Assembly (NCBI RefSeq): GCF_017305915.1
Contig: NZ_JAFKJN010000021.1
Coordinates: 1 to 64,000 of the forward strand
Direction: 5' to 3'
DNA length: 64,000 nucleotides
Source: Reyranella sp.
GTDB lineage: Bacteria > Pseudomonadota > Alphaproteobacteria > Reyranellales > Reyranellaceae
Part shown: positions 50,200-57,923 of the stretch, one piece after another
Position numbering within the stretch: position 1 is the first letter of the stretch
Layout: every line of letters begins with the position of its first letter
Made by a program: the position numbers and the translations under genes
The notes under the pieces: generated by a model
Told to the model about the DNA's origin: nothing
What the model saw: only the letters and a program-made list of their open reading frames with translations
Databases searched by the model: none

Positions 50200-50213
50200 A
50201 CGTTAATTAACGT
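50200..50213. promoter_or_regulatory. 14-bp perfect palindrome overlapping the ATPase operon promoter
   Basis: ACGTTAATTAACGT is a perfect dyad 10 bases upstream of the ATPase start. On the minus strand TTGACG (50216-50211) overlaps it as a good -35, with TATATG 17 bases on as a -10-like box running into the start codon. A dimeric repressor bound here would block the promoter. The regulator is not in evidence. Confidence 0.5.
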
Positions 50214-50266
50214 CAAGTCCAGTTTTGGAGAGCGATGTGAGTGCTTTTTCAAGGGGGCCGGGAGTC

Positions 50267-50347
50267 GATGGACTCGTGGACTCCGGGCGGAAACCTCGGT
50301 GCCATCGACCTCCAACCGGTCCACACCGAAGTGGACTCTCGTGGACT
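50267..50347. repeat. Iteron-like TGGACTC repeats
   Basis: TGGACTC occurs at 50269-50275, 50277-50283 and 50332-50338, with TGGACT at 50342-50347 and an inverted GTCCA near 50319. They form two closely spaced pairs about 63 bases apart in the 221-base gap between the ATPase operon and the alcohol dehydrogenase. Tandem short repeats beside a RepA-like ATPase recall replication iterons or a regulator-binding array. The rest of the gap has one solo hairpin repeat at 50349. Confidence 0.45.
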
Positions 50348-50348
50348 G

Positions 50349-50368
50349 CTCCCCATTCAAATGGGGAG
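50349..50368. repeat. Solo palindromic repeat upstream of the alcohol dehydrogenase
   Basis: CTCCCCATT-CA-AATGGGGAG, the same 9-bp core stem as at 4119 and 6931-7064. It ends 32 bases before the GGAGG that serves ATG 50412, so it would fold in the 5' leader of that message. Confidence 0.75.
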
Positions 50369-50411
50369 GAGGTGCTCTCAGGATTTGCTAGGCTGCAGAT
50401 GGAGGATCCCG

Positions 50412-51542
50412 ATGAAGACGAAAGCTGCTGTCCTGACGGCGTGCGGGTTGCCGCGTCCGTTCGCCAAGTCCAAGCCGATCCATATTCTCGAGCTCGACCT
50501 CGATCCGCCGGGCGAGGGCGAGGTGCTGGTCAAGGTCGGCGGCGGCGGGCTCTGCCATTCCGACCTGTCGCTGCTGAACGGCGATCGGCCGCGGCCGACG
50601 CCGATCGTGCTGGGCCACGAGGGCGCGGGCGAGATCGTCGAGGTCGGCGCGGGCGTGCACGACGTCAAGGCCGGCGACCATGTCTGCTTCACCTTCAACG
50701 TGAGCTGCGGCCGCTGCCGGCGCTGCCTCGAAGGCCGGCCGTACATCTGCGAGCGCTCGGTCGCGCCGCGCGCCGCGGGCCAGCTGCTCTCGGGCAAGCA
50801 TCGCCTGCATTACGAAGGCAAGCCGGTGAACCATCAGTCCGGCGTGTCCTGCTACGCCGAATACGCGGTCGTCGATCGCGGCTCGGTGGTGGTGATCGAC
50901 AAGAGCCTGCCGCTCGATCTCGCGGCGCTGTTCGGCTGTGCGGTCGTCACCGGCGTCGGTGCCGTGATCAACACCGGTCGCATCGAGCCGGGTAGCGCTG
51001 TCGCGATTGTTGGCCTGGGCGGCGTCGGCCTGTCGGGTCTGCTCGGCGCGGTGCTGGCCGGTGCCGGCCGCATCGTCGCGATCGATCTCTCCGACGACAA
51101 GCTCGGCCTCGCGCGCCAGCTCGGCGCCACCGACACGGTGAATGCCAGGGACGCCGACCATGTGAAGCAGGTCCGCGATCTCACCGATGGCGGCGTCGAC
51201 TATGCCTTCGATCTGGCGGGCACGATCAAATCGATGGAGACGGCCTACCTGGTGACGCGCTGGGGCGGCACCACGGTGACCGCCGGCCTGTCGCCGATCA
51301 GCGCCGACTTCGCCTTCAAGCAAAGCGGCCTGGTCAGCGAGGAGAAGACGATCAAGGGCTCCTACATGGGAAGCTGCGTGCCGGTGCGCGACATCCCGCG
51401 GTTCATCGCGCTCTACCAGCAGGGCAAGCTGCCGGTCGATCGCATGATGAGCAAGCGCATCGGCTTCGACGAGCTCAACGAAGGCTTCGACCGCCTGCAG
51501 GACGTCGCCACCGTTCGCCAGGTGCTGGTCCCGCACGGATGA
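50412..51542 (+). CDS. Zinc-dependent alcohol dehydrogenase (class III-like MDR)
   Basis: 376 residues. Catalytic zinc: Cys in GGLCHSDLSLL near 48 and GHEGAG near 75. Structural zinc: SCGRCRRCLEGRPYIC near 101-115. NAD motif VGLGGVGLSG near 205 followed by IVAIDLSDDK. The length and the loop after the structural zinc (GKHRLHYEGKPVNH) fit the NAD/factor-dependent alcohol dehydrogenase group (aryl-alcohol, formaldehyde or long-chain alcohol). ATG 50412 has GGAGG 6-7 bases upstream; upstream frame sequence is the repeat-rich leader. Followed closely by an acetyltransferase gene. Confidence 0.92.
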   Translation: MKTKAAVLTACGLPRPFAKSKPIHILELDLDPPGEGEVLVKVGGGGLCHSDLSLLNGDRPRPTPIVLGHEGAGEIVEVGAGVHDVKAGDHVCFTFNVSCGRCRRCLEGRPYICERSVAPRAAGQLLSGKHRLHYEGKPVNHQSGVSCYAEYAVVDRGSVVVIDKSLPLDLAALFGCAVVTGVGAVINTGRIEPGSAVAIVGLGGVGLSGLLGAVLAGAGRIVAIDLSDDKLGLARQLGATDTVNARDADHVKQVRDLTDGGVDYAFDLAGTIKSMETAYLVTRWGGTTVTAGLSPISADFAFKQSGLVSEEKTIKGSYMGSCVPVRDIPRFIALYQQGKLPVDRMMSKRIGFDELNEGFDRLQDVATVRQVLVPHG

Positions 51543-51549
51543 TCGCCCG

Positions 51550-52011
51550 GTGATAGCAGTCGCTGTCGAGACGCCATTGCAGGACGACGTGCGCGTCCTG
51601 GTGGCGGAGCTGAACGAGACCCTGCTGGCGCTGACGCCGCCGGAATTCAGCTTCCACCTGACGGTGGAGCAGATGGCCGAGCCGTCGACCACGCTGTTCG
51701 TGGCGCGCGACGGCGGCGCGGCGGTGGCTTGCGGCGCGCTCAAGCGTCATGACGATGCGGTCGGCGAGGTCAAGCGCATGTATACGCGGCCGAGCCATCG
51801 CGGCCGCCAGATCGGCGCGGCGATCGTCGAGCGCATCGAGGCGCTGGCGCGGCGCGAAGGCCTCAGGCGGCTGGTGCTGGAGACCGGCGACCGCCATCCC
51901 GCGGCCTGGACGGTCTACGAGCGCGCGGGCTTCACGCGCTGCGGCCCGGTGCTCGATTACCCCGATTCGCAGTACTCGGTGTTCTACGAGAAAGACCTGT
52001 CGACGGGATGA
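51550..52011 (+). CDS. GNAT-family N-acetyltransferase
   Basis: 153 residues. Central strand TLFVARDGGAAVACGALKRH, the acetyl-CoA loop RPSHRGRQIGAAIVERIE (Q/RxxGxG/A), LVLETGDRHPAAWTVYERAG and a terminal YSVFYEKDL, all standard for single-domain GNATs. GTG at 51550 is the only reasonable start, since the ATG at 51540 runs into a stop; it is 8 bases after the dehydrogenase stop. Acceptor unknown. Confidence 0.87.
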   Translation: MIAVAVETPLQDDVRVLVAELNETLLALTPPEFSFHLTVEQMAEPSTTLFVARDGGAAVACGALKRHDDAVGEVKRMYTRPSHRGRQIGAAIVERIEALARREGLRRLVLETGDRHPAAWTVYERAGFTRCGPVLDYPDSQYSVFYEKDLSTG

Positions 52012-52028
52012 TCGCCATCCGCCGGCTG

Positions 52029-52134
52029 CGCACGCTCGAGCAGGAATGGCTCGAGCGTGCGGACCGGCAATATGCCTGCTGCAACAACAACCCCCGTGGG
52101 AAAGGAATGGGCAGGAACCGATGCCGGTTCCTGC
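52029..52134. terminator. Two strong hairpins between convergent genes
   Basis: A perfect 13-bp stem, CGCACGCTCGAGC with loop AGGAATG (52029-52061), and a perfect 10-bp stem, GCAGGAACCG-ATGC-CGGTTCCTGC (52111-52134), fill the 129-base gap between the acetyltransferase stop and the nitroreductase stop. They probably terminate transcription from both directions, though neither has a long T-run. Confidence 0.65.
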
Positions 52135-52140
52135 GGCAGC

Positions 52141-52980
52141 TTAGCGGACCTCGAAGCCCAGCGTCTTGAGGGCGACCCGCATGCGCTCGCGGCCGTTCAT
52201 CGACTTGAGAGGGCCCAACCGGTTCAGCACCCGCTGGGTCCAGGTCGAGGCCTGCATCTCGTGGCGGGCGGCGAACGTCGCCATCTCGCCGTCATAGGCT
52301 TTCCGCTCGGCGGCCTTGGCATCGCCGTCATAGGCGTCGTGATGGACCACGATGCTCTGCGGCAGGCGCGGCTTCACCTCGCCGGCTGCCTCGGCGGTTG
52401 CATAGCCGACGCACAGGCCGAACACGACGAAGGACTGCTTGGGCAGGCCGAGCAGGGCTGCGACCCGCTCGGGATCGTTGCGCATGGCGCCGATGTAGAC
52501 CGTGCGGAGGCCGATCGATTCGGCTGCCACCACGGCGTTCTGCGCCGCCAGCGCCACGTCGATGCAGGCGACCATGAAGGTCTCCAGCCACGGCATGGTC
52601 TCGAAATCGACCTTCTGCTCGGCCGAGATCACCGCGTTGCGGGTCATGTCGGCGACCCAGCACAGGTAAAGCGGGCACTGCTCGATGTGCTTCTGGTTGC
52701 CGGCGATCTCGGCCAGCACCTTCTTCTTGGCCGGGTCGCTGACGGCGATCACCGAGGTCCATTGCATGTTGGAGCTGGTGGCCGCCGACTGGGCCGCGGC
52801 GACCATCGTTTCCAGGGTGCCCGGCGGCACCGGGTCGGGCTTGTAGCCGCGCACCGAGCGGTGATCGAGCATCGCGGCGATCGCCTCGTTCCACGGTCCC
52901 GCCGCCGGCAGGCCCGAGGCGCCGTAGCGGCGCAGCAGCGCCTCCTTCTGGGAGGACGTGGCGGGGGTCAGCGAGTCCAT
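52141..52980 (-). CDS. Nitroreductase family protein
   Basis: 279 residues. N-terminal DHRSVRGYKPDPVPPGTLET, AAQSAATSSNMQWTSVIAV (FMN-binding serine/asparagine region), FMVACIDVALAAQNAVVAAE and GLPKQSFVVFGLCVGY are typical of NfsA/FRP-type FMN reductases. Expected to use NAD(P)H to reduce nitroaromatics, quinones or flavins in the cytoplasm. Its start overlaps the end of the MFS gene by 13 bases; last gene of the FAH-MFS-nitroreductase operon. Confidence 0.9.
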   Translation of the reverse strand: MDSLTPATSSQKEALLRRYGASGLPAAGPWNEAIAAMLDHRSVRGYKPDPVPPGTLETMVAAAQSAATSSNMQWTSVIAVSDPAKKKVLAEIAGNQKHIEQCPLYLCWVADMTRNAVISAEQKVDFETMPWLETFMVACIDVALAAQNAVVAAESIGLRTVYIGAMRNDPERVAALLGLPKQSFVVFGLCVGYATAEAAGEVKPRLPQSIVVHHDAYDGDAKAAERKAYDGEMATFAARHEMQASTWTQRVLNRLGPLKSMNGRERMRVALKTLGFEVR

Positions 52981-54209
52981 GACGGCACACTTCCAGGCTT
53001 GCGGCGCGTCATGCAGGTGACCAGCGCCAGCAGGATGAACAGGACGACGATGATGTAGATCGCCTGCGGCTGGCCGTGATCCATCAGCCAGGCGTAGGTC
53101 AGCGGTGCCACCATGCCGCCGAGATTGAAGCCGGTGGTGACGAAGCCGAACACCTTGCCGAACGAGCCAGGCGGGGTGACCGCGCGCACCATCATGTCGC
53201 GACTGGGCTGGATCATGCCGTTCAATAGCCCGCCCAGGGACATCACGAAGATCAGGATCGCCGCCGGCATGTCGACCCAGCCGAGCAGCACCGCCATGGT
53301 CGAGGTGCAGGCGAAGCCGACCGCGGCGACGCGCTCGTGATGCGGCGTGCGGTCGGCGATGATGCCGCCGAGCAGCACGCCCGCCGCGCTGAACAGCAGG
53401 AAGCCCGACAGGCCGATATTGGCGACCTCGGCCGAGGTGCCGTGGATGGCGGCCAGCGACACCACCGCGAAGGTCTGGATGCCGCCGTTGGCCATGGCGA
53501 GGCAGAAGAAGAAGAGGAGGTTGCGCAGGATCGGGCCGGACAGCAGCAGGTTCCACCCGACCTTGCCATCGTCGATCCTGGCGGCGGCGGCAGCCTTGCG
53601 CGGCGCCCGCGGCAGCACGCTGCCGGTCACCGTCAGCAGCACGGCGGCGGCGAAGGACAGCACAGCGGCGACCAGGAAGCCGCCGTTCCAGCCCCAGATC
53701 GCCACCGCAGTGACCACCATGGCGGGCGTCACGCCGCTGCCCAGGTAGCCCGCGAAGGTGTGGATCGAGAAGGCCTTGCCCATGCGCTTGCCGTCGATCG
53801 TGGCCGACAGGATCGAGTAGTCGGCCGGGTGGTAGACGGTGTTGGCGATGCCGAGCAGCGCGTAGCCGATCAGGAACGCCCAGTAGCCGGGCACCAGCGC
53901 CGAGATGCAGATCGCGATGCCGCTCAGGATCAGGCCCGACGTCAGCATGATGCGCGCGCCGATCTTGTCGACCAGGAAGCCGGCCGGGGTCTGCAGCAGC
54001 GCCGACATGACGTTGTAGGCCGTCAGCGCGAGCGCGATCTCCGTGTAGCCGACGCCGAAATGATCCTTCACCAGAAGAAAGATCGGCGGCAGCAGCATGA
54101 TGTAGACGTGGCTGACGAAGTGGGCGGTCGCCACGATGCCGATCACCTTGGCGTCACGCTGCCAGCCGGCGTCGGCCGGCAACTGAAGCGGTTCACTCGT
54201 CGACGACAT
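52968..54209 (-). CDS. MFS transporter
   Basis: 413 residues, 12 predicted helices. VIGIVATAHFVSHVYIMLLP starts helix 1; signature GFLVDKIGARIMLTSG between helices 2 and 3; GKAFSIHTFAGYLGSGVTPA in helix 5; IIADRTPHHER in the second half. The pattern matches the FSR/CynX-like drug or organic-anion efflux group, but substrate is open. Overlaps the FAH hydrolase gene by 17 bases and the nitroreductase gene by 13. Confidence 0.88.
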   Translation of the reverse strand: MSSTSEPLQLPADAGWQRDAKVIGIVATAHFVSHVYIMLLPPIFLLVKDHFGVGYTEIALALTAYNVMSALLQTPAGFLVDKIGARIMLTSGLILSGIAICISALVPGYWAFLIGYALLGIANTVYHPADYSILSATIDGKRMGKAFSIHTFAGYLGSGVTPAMVVTAVAIWGWNGGFLVAAVLSFAAAVLLTVTGSVLPRAPRKAAAAARIDDGKVGWNLLLSGPILRNLLFFFCLAMANGGIQTFAVVSLAAIHGTSAEVANIGLSGFLLFSAAGVLLGGIIADRTPHHERVAAVGFACTSTMAVLLGWVDMPAAILIFVMSLGGLLNGMIQPSRDMMVRAVTPPGSFGKVFGFVTTGFNLGGMVAPLTYAWLMDHGQPQAIYIIVVLFILLALVTCMTRRKPGSVPSWTR

Positions 54210-55023
54210 CGACCTGCAAAGCCCCGATTCCGGAGATCTCGACCTCGAGCTTGTCGCCGCCCTTCATCCAGAGCGGCGGCTTGCGGCCGAGCCCGACGCC
54301 GTCCGGCGTGCCGGTGGCGATCACGTCGCCCGGCTCCAGCCAGGTCACGGTCGAGAGGTATTCGATGATGGTGGCGACGTCGAAGATCATGTGATCGGTC
54401 GTGTCGCGCTGGACTTCGGCGCCGTTGAGGCGGGTGACCAGGGTGAGCTGCTGCGGATCGGGCAACACGTCGGTCGTGACCATCCACGGGCCGAGCGGCC
54501 CGGTCGCCGGGAAGTTCTTGCCGGCCGTCACCGAATGCTTCTGGAAGTCGCGCACGCTGACGTCGAGGAAGCAGCTATAACCGGCGATCACCGACAGGGC
54601 CCGAGCGCGCGGCACGTGGCGGCAGCGCTCGCCGATGATCACCGCAAGCTCGCCCTCGAAGTCGAAGTTGGTCGAGGCCGACGGCCGGACGATGTCGCCG
54701 CCGTGCGGCACCAGGGTGTTGTGCAGGCGGGAGAAGACGCTGGGCACCGTCGGCAGCTGGCGGCCGACCTCGCCGACATGGCTGGCGTAGTTCAGCCCGA
54801 TGCAGAGGATCTTGTCGGGATTGGGGATCGCCGGCAGCAGCTCGACATCGCCAAGGGCGAAGTCGGGCTTGGCGCCCTTCACGGACGTTGCCAGCGACGG
54901 CAGCGCCTTGGCCGCTATGGCGTCGCGCAGGCTCGGCCAGCGCGCGCTGAGATCGACGATGCCGCCGTCGACGACCGCACCGAATTTCGACGCGTCCGCA
55001 TGGCGAAAGCTGATCAACCGCAT
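54193..55023 (-). CDS. Fumarylacetoacetate hydrolase family protein
   Basis: 276 residues. N-terminal short domain, then the FAH core: NPDKILCIGLNYASHVGEVG with the catalytic histidine, FDFEGELAVIIGERCR with metal-binding Glu residues, DVSVRDFQKHSVTAGKNFPA, GPLGPW, and VIATGTPDGVGLGRKP. Members hydrolyse or decarboxylate 2-hydroxymuconate-type and acylpyruvate compounds at the end of aromatic catabolism. First gene of a minus operon that adds an MFS transporter and a nitroreductase. Confidence 0.92.
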   Translation of the reverse strand: MRLISFRHADASKFGAVVDGGIVDLSARWPSLRDAIAAKALPSLATSVKGAKPDFALGDVELLPAIPNPDKILCIGLNYASHVGEVGRQLPTVPSVFSRLHNTLVPHGGDIVRPSASTNFDFEGELAVIIGERCRHVPRARALSVIAGYSCFLDVSVRDFQKHSVTAGKNFPATGPLGPWMVTTDVLPDPQQLTLVTRLNGAEVQRDTTDHMIFDVATIIEYLSTVTWLEPGDVIATGTPDGVGLGRKPPLWMKGGDKLEVEISGIGALQVDVVDE

Positions 55024-55157
55024 GGGCTGGGACCATGCCGAATGGGCGCGCGGTTGTCACGACTTGACCGGCTCGAAGCGCCAGACGCACGGGAACGTCT
55101 TTCCTCGGCATCGTGATCGCCATCCCTCGATCCTCCTGCCCTGATCGAGAGGCCATC

Positions 55158-55571
55158 TCAGCGTGGTGATGCGCGGTAGACGCAATCGGCGAGGGTGGTC
55201 GAGTCGAGCTCGTCGAGGAACGCCTGCCGCGCCGCAGCAAGCCGCTTCTTCAGCCGGCAGCGCGGGGTGAGCACGCAGGCGCCGCCGTCGGCGCGGAAGC
55301 ATTCGACCAGCGCCTGGTCCTCCTCGAGGTCGCGCACGACCTCGCCCAGGGTGATCGCTTCGGCCGACCGGGCGAGCCGGAAGCCGCCGCCCGCGCCGCG
55401 CTGCGTCGTGACGTAGCCCGCCTCGGCCAGCCCGCGCACGACCTTGATCAGGTGATGGCGCGAGATCGCGAACTCGCCGGCGATCTCGTCGGTGGTGAAG
55501 GAGCGCTCGGGCTCGCCCGCCAGCCGCATCAGGGCGCGCAGTCCGAAGTCGGTATAGGCCGTGAGGCGCAT
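55158..55571 (-). CDS. nsrR: Rrf2-family regulator, NsrR-like nitric-oxide sensor
   Basis: 137 residues. N-terminal winged helix (RLTAYTDFGLRALMRLA, ISRHHLIKVVRGLAEAGYV, GGFRLAR) and a three-cysteine cluster motif at Cys91, Cys99 and Cys105, the position where NsrR binds its Fe-S cluster. NsrR represses NO-detoxifying genes and loses DNA binding on nitrosylation. The gene is divergent from a truncated hemoglobin, a standard NO/oxygen-stress target, with 58 bases between them that hold two dyads. ATG 55571 has GGAG 7 bases upstream. Confidence 0.9.
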   Translation of the reverse strand: MRLTAYTDFGLRALMRLAGEPERSFTTDEIAGEFAISRHHLIKVVRGLAEAGYVTTQRGAGGGFRLARSAEAITLGEVVRDLEEDQALVECFRADGGACVLTPRCRLKKRLAAARQAFLDELDSTTLADCVYRASPR

Positions 55572-55590
55572 TGTCGCTCCGTACAATTGC

Positions 55591-55637
55591 GTATTGGAAA
55601 TACCACTTAACAGACGTCAAATAGGTATCATGAATAC
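55591..55637. promoter_or_regulatory. Twin GTAT-N5-ATAC dyads, candidate NsrR operators
   Basis: GTATTGGAAATAC at 55591-55603 and GTATCATGAATAC at 55625-55637 share the form GTAT-N5-ATAC. The first lies mid-way between the divergent nsrR and hemoglobin starts, the second covers the hemoglobin start codon (ATG 55630). Their spacing of 34 bases is close to three helical turns, suiting cooperative dimers. Confidence 0.55.
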
Positions 55638-56067
55638 TACTTTGACGCACGCCGATATCGTCGCCCAGACCGGCATCGACGAGGCCATGATCGAGCGCCT
55701 GGTCGATCGCTTCTATGAGAAGGCGCGCGCCGATACGATGCTGGGTCCGGTGTTCGATTCCAGGGTGCACGACTGGGATCGCCACCTGGCGCAGATGTGC
55801 CGCTTCTGGTCGTCGGTCGCGACCCTGTCCGGCACCTATCACGGCAACCCGATGCCCAAGCACATGGTGCTGCCGATCGATGCTGCGCATTTCGATCGCT
55901 GGCTGGCGCTGTTCGAAGAGACAGCGAACGAGCTCTGCCCGCCGGTCGCCGCCGAGCACTTCATCGTCCGCGCGCGCCGCATCGCCCAGAGTCTCGAGCT
56001 CGGCGTCGCCCTCAATGCCGGCGCGCGGCTCCGCGTGGGCGAGCGCTTTCATCGACAAGCATCATGA
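55630..56067 (+). CDS. Group III truncated hemoglobin
   Basis: 145 residues. LVDRFYEKARADTMLGPVF and MCRFWSSVATLSGTYHGNP are group III features, and His78 in PKHMVLPID is the proximal F8 heme ligand by comparison with Campylobacter Ctb; Trp60 sits near the E-helix region and a second His88 follows in AAHFDRWL. Probable roles are NO or peroxynitrite detoxification and oxygen handling. Divergent from the NsrR-type gene and probably repressed by it. Its TGA overlaps the ATG of a 20-codon ORF. Confidence 0.92.
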   Translation: MNTTLTHADIVAQTGIDEAMIERLVDRFYEKARADTMLGPVFDSRVHDWDRHLAQMCRFWSSVATLSGTYHGNPMPKHMVLPIDAAHFDRWLALFEETANELCPPVAAEHFIVRARRIAQSLELGVALNAGARLRVGERFHRQAS

Positions 56068-56126
56068 CGAACGAATTGCCGGCCCGCCGCGCCACCATCG
56101 GCGGGATCGAAGGCTGCTGCGGCTAG
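56064..56126 (+). CDS. Candidate 20-residue peptide coupled to the hemoglobin gene
   Basis: ATG at 56064 overlaps the hemoglobin TGA (ATGA) and opens a 20-codon frame ending TAG at 56126. The peptide begins MTNELPARRATIGGI and ends EGCCG, with a vicinal cysteine pair next to the C-terminus. The stop abuts the Rieske gene's stop from the other strand with no spare bases. Coupled start and Cys-Cys end favour a real small protein, for example a metal- or heme-handling peptide, but length alone allows chance. Confidence 0.4.
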   Translation: MTNELPARRATIGGIEGCCG

Positions 56127-57278
56127 CTACGGCAGTGCTGCATCGATGCTGGCGTGGAAGCGGTGCAGGTTGTGCTCTAGGCGGCCGACGATCAGGGCGT
56201 CGTTGGCGCCGCTCTTGAGCCCGCGCTGGATCTGCTCGCAGATCACGAGATCCTCCCTGTTGAATACGCCGTCATCGATCAAATCGAACGAGCGGCGCCA
56301 GTGCGCCTCTGCCTTTTCATCCGCCGGCTTCTCGGGAATCAACATGGTGTGAACGAACAGCGTCTGGTCGGCCGCATTTGGGAACAGCCCGAGATGGCTG
56401 ATGTAGTCGGGATGGTAGATGAAGATGCTGTTGGGGAACACGAAATGCACCAGCGTGGCGTGCTGCTGCGGGCTCCACTGCTGCGGCGGCAGGCTGAGTA
56501 TCTCAGGCGTGTCTTCGCGCGCGATCAACGCCCGCACGTGCCGGCCGACGCCGTCGTTCACCGCAACCGCGTCGCTGAAGAAGGGCCCGATGGTGCCCGC
56601 GTGCAGGCGCGTCACGTGATAGACCTCGAGGAAGGCGTCGACGATCAGCTTCCAGTTGGCGGCGCGCGTTACGGCATGCTGGCGGTAGAAGCGATGGTCG
56701 GCGATGCCGATGGCCTCCAGCTCGCGGTCGAGCTCGCCGAGATAGGCGGCCATCTCGGGCAGCTCCGCGTCGGGGTCGAGCATCGCCCAGACAAGCCCGT
56801 GGCGCACCGTCGAGGGCAGGCGTCGCAGGCCCCGGAGGCCCTTGTCGAGATCGGGAAACGCCTCGGCGCGCGGCACGCCGGCCAGCGACCCGTCGAGGCG
56901 ATAGGCCCAGCCGTGATAAGGGCACACCAGACTCTGCTTGCGGCAAACCTCGCCCTGCTCGCCGACCAGCCGCGCTCCGCGGTGGCGGCAGACATTGAGG
57001 AACACGCCGAACGTGCCGTCCCGGCCGCGCGCCATCAGGATCGGCACGCCGCACAATTCGAAGGCCAGCACCGAGCCTGGCTCGAGCTGGTCGGCGTGAC
57101 CGAGGCAGAGCGGCAGCCGTGCGAACAGGTGCTGCCGCTCGGCCGCGAAGCGCTCGGGCGCCTGGTAGATCGCAGGATCGAGCGTGACCTGCGGCGCCTG
57201 CCAGTCCGGCGAACTGCGACGATCCATCTCTGCCATCAGGCGCTCGAACAGCGGCTGCCAAACGGTGGCGGTTGTCAT
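56127..57278 (-). CDS. Rieske aromatic-ring-hydroxylating oxygenase, alpha subunit
   Basis: 383 residues. Rieske 2Fe-2S ligands in CRHRGARLVG near residue 97 and CPYHGWAYR near 118. The mononuclear iron site is in DAFLEVYHVTRLHAG near 215-228 (E..H....H) with the bridging Asp just before. The C-terminal catalytic domain ends in RGLKSGANDALIVGRLE. Such subunits oxygenate aromatic or quaternary-ammonium substrates with electrons from a reductase not encoded here. ATG overlaps the TetR stop by 4 bases, so regulator and oxygenase are cotranscribed. Confidence 0.9.
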   Translation of the reverse strand: MTTATVWQPLFERLMAEMDRRSSPDWQAPQVTLDPAIYQAPERFAAERQHLFARLPLCLGHADQLEPGSVLAFELCGVPILMARGRDGTFGVFLNVCRHRGARLVGEQGEVCRKQSLVCPYHGWAYRLDGSLAGVPRAEAFPDLDKGLRGLRRLPSTVRHGLVWAMLDPDAELPEMAAYLGELDRELEAIGIADHRFYRQHAVTRAANWKLIVDAFLEVYHVTRLHAGTIGPFFSDAVAVNDGVGRHVRALIAREDTPEILSLPPQQWSPQQHATLVHFVFPNSIFIYHPDYISHLGLFPNAADQTLFVHTMLIPEKPADEKAEAHWRRSFDLIDDGVFNREDLVICEQIQRGLKSGANDALIVGRLEHNLHRFHASIDAALP

Positions 57279-57919
57279 GACGTGCTCTCCACCAGGCGAA
57301 GGGAGGGGTACGGCTTGGCCGACACCGCCTGCAGGCAGAAGGCGGTGATGGACTCGATCAGGGCGCGGGTGTTGGAAAGGTCCGGCGCCTCAGGTGCGAG
57401 TGGTCCGATCAGGCCCTCGTTGAGGGCGCCGATCACGCAGGCGGCCGACGCCGCCGCGTTCTGTGCCGGAAATTCGCCGGCAGCGGTCCCGTCGCGGATC
57501 ACCTTCTCGAACACGTCGGCGAAGGCGCGGCGATAGACGAGGCGGGCGGCATCCACTTCGGCTTCCGCCGGCTCGGCGATCATTGCCCAGGCGAGGCGCC
57601 GCGCCTGCACCGCACGCCGCGCGAAGACGCGCACGGCGTCGGAGAGGCGCGATGCAGCCGATCCCTCGCACGCAGCCACCGCGGCGACGACATCGACTTC
57701 GTGCTGGGCGTTCAGCGCCAGCGCCTTGGCGAATAGCTCTCCCTTGGACGGGAAGTGGCGATAGACCGTGCCGGTGGCGACGCCGGCGGCCTCGGCCACC
57801 ATCGCGACCTGCGCGCCGCGGAATCCCACTTCGCTCACGACCTGGCGCACGGCCTGCAGGATGCGGTCGCGCTTGTCCTGAAGCTGCTCCTCGACGCGTT
57901 CGGTTCGCCGGTAGGCCAT
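57275..57919 (-). CDS. TetR/AcrR-family transcriptional regulator
   Basis: 214 residues. N-terminal HTH: RDRILQAVRQVVSEVGFRGA, VAEAAGVATGTVYRHFPSK (near 40-58). The C-terminal ligand-binding domain is alanine-rich helical. Sits first in a two-gene minus operon with the Rieske oxygenase and likely controls it in response to substrate. Upstream dyads at 57924-57960 could be its operator. Confidence 0.9.
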   Translation of the reverse strand: MAYRRTERVEEQLQDKRDRILQAVRQVVSEVGFRGAQVAMVAEAAGVATGTVYRHFPSKGELFAKALALNAQHEVDVVAAVAACEGSAASRLSDAVRVFARRAVQARRLAWAMIAEPAEAEVDAARLVYRRAFADVFEKVIRDGTAAGEFPAQNAAASAACVIGALNEGLIGPLAPEAPDLSNTRALIESITAFCLQAVSAKPYPSLRLVESTS

Positions 57920-57923
57920 GATC

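Noticed and set aside
52009..52176. Short frame beginning ATGA at the acetyltransferase stop, with a CCNNN segment
   Set aside because: It runs through both strong hairpins and into the opposing nitroreductase gene, ending in arginine-rich sequence; better explained as terminator DNA.
55024..55125. Minus-strand ATG at 55125 with a good GGAGG upstream
   Set aside because: The frame continues out of register into the FAH hydrolase gene and matches nothing recognisable; the FAH start at 55023 is solid.
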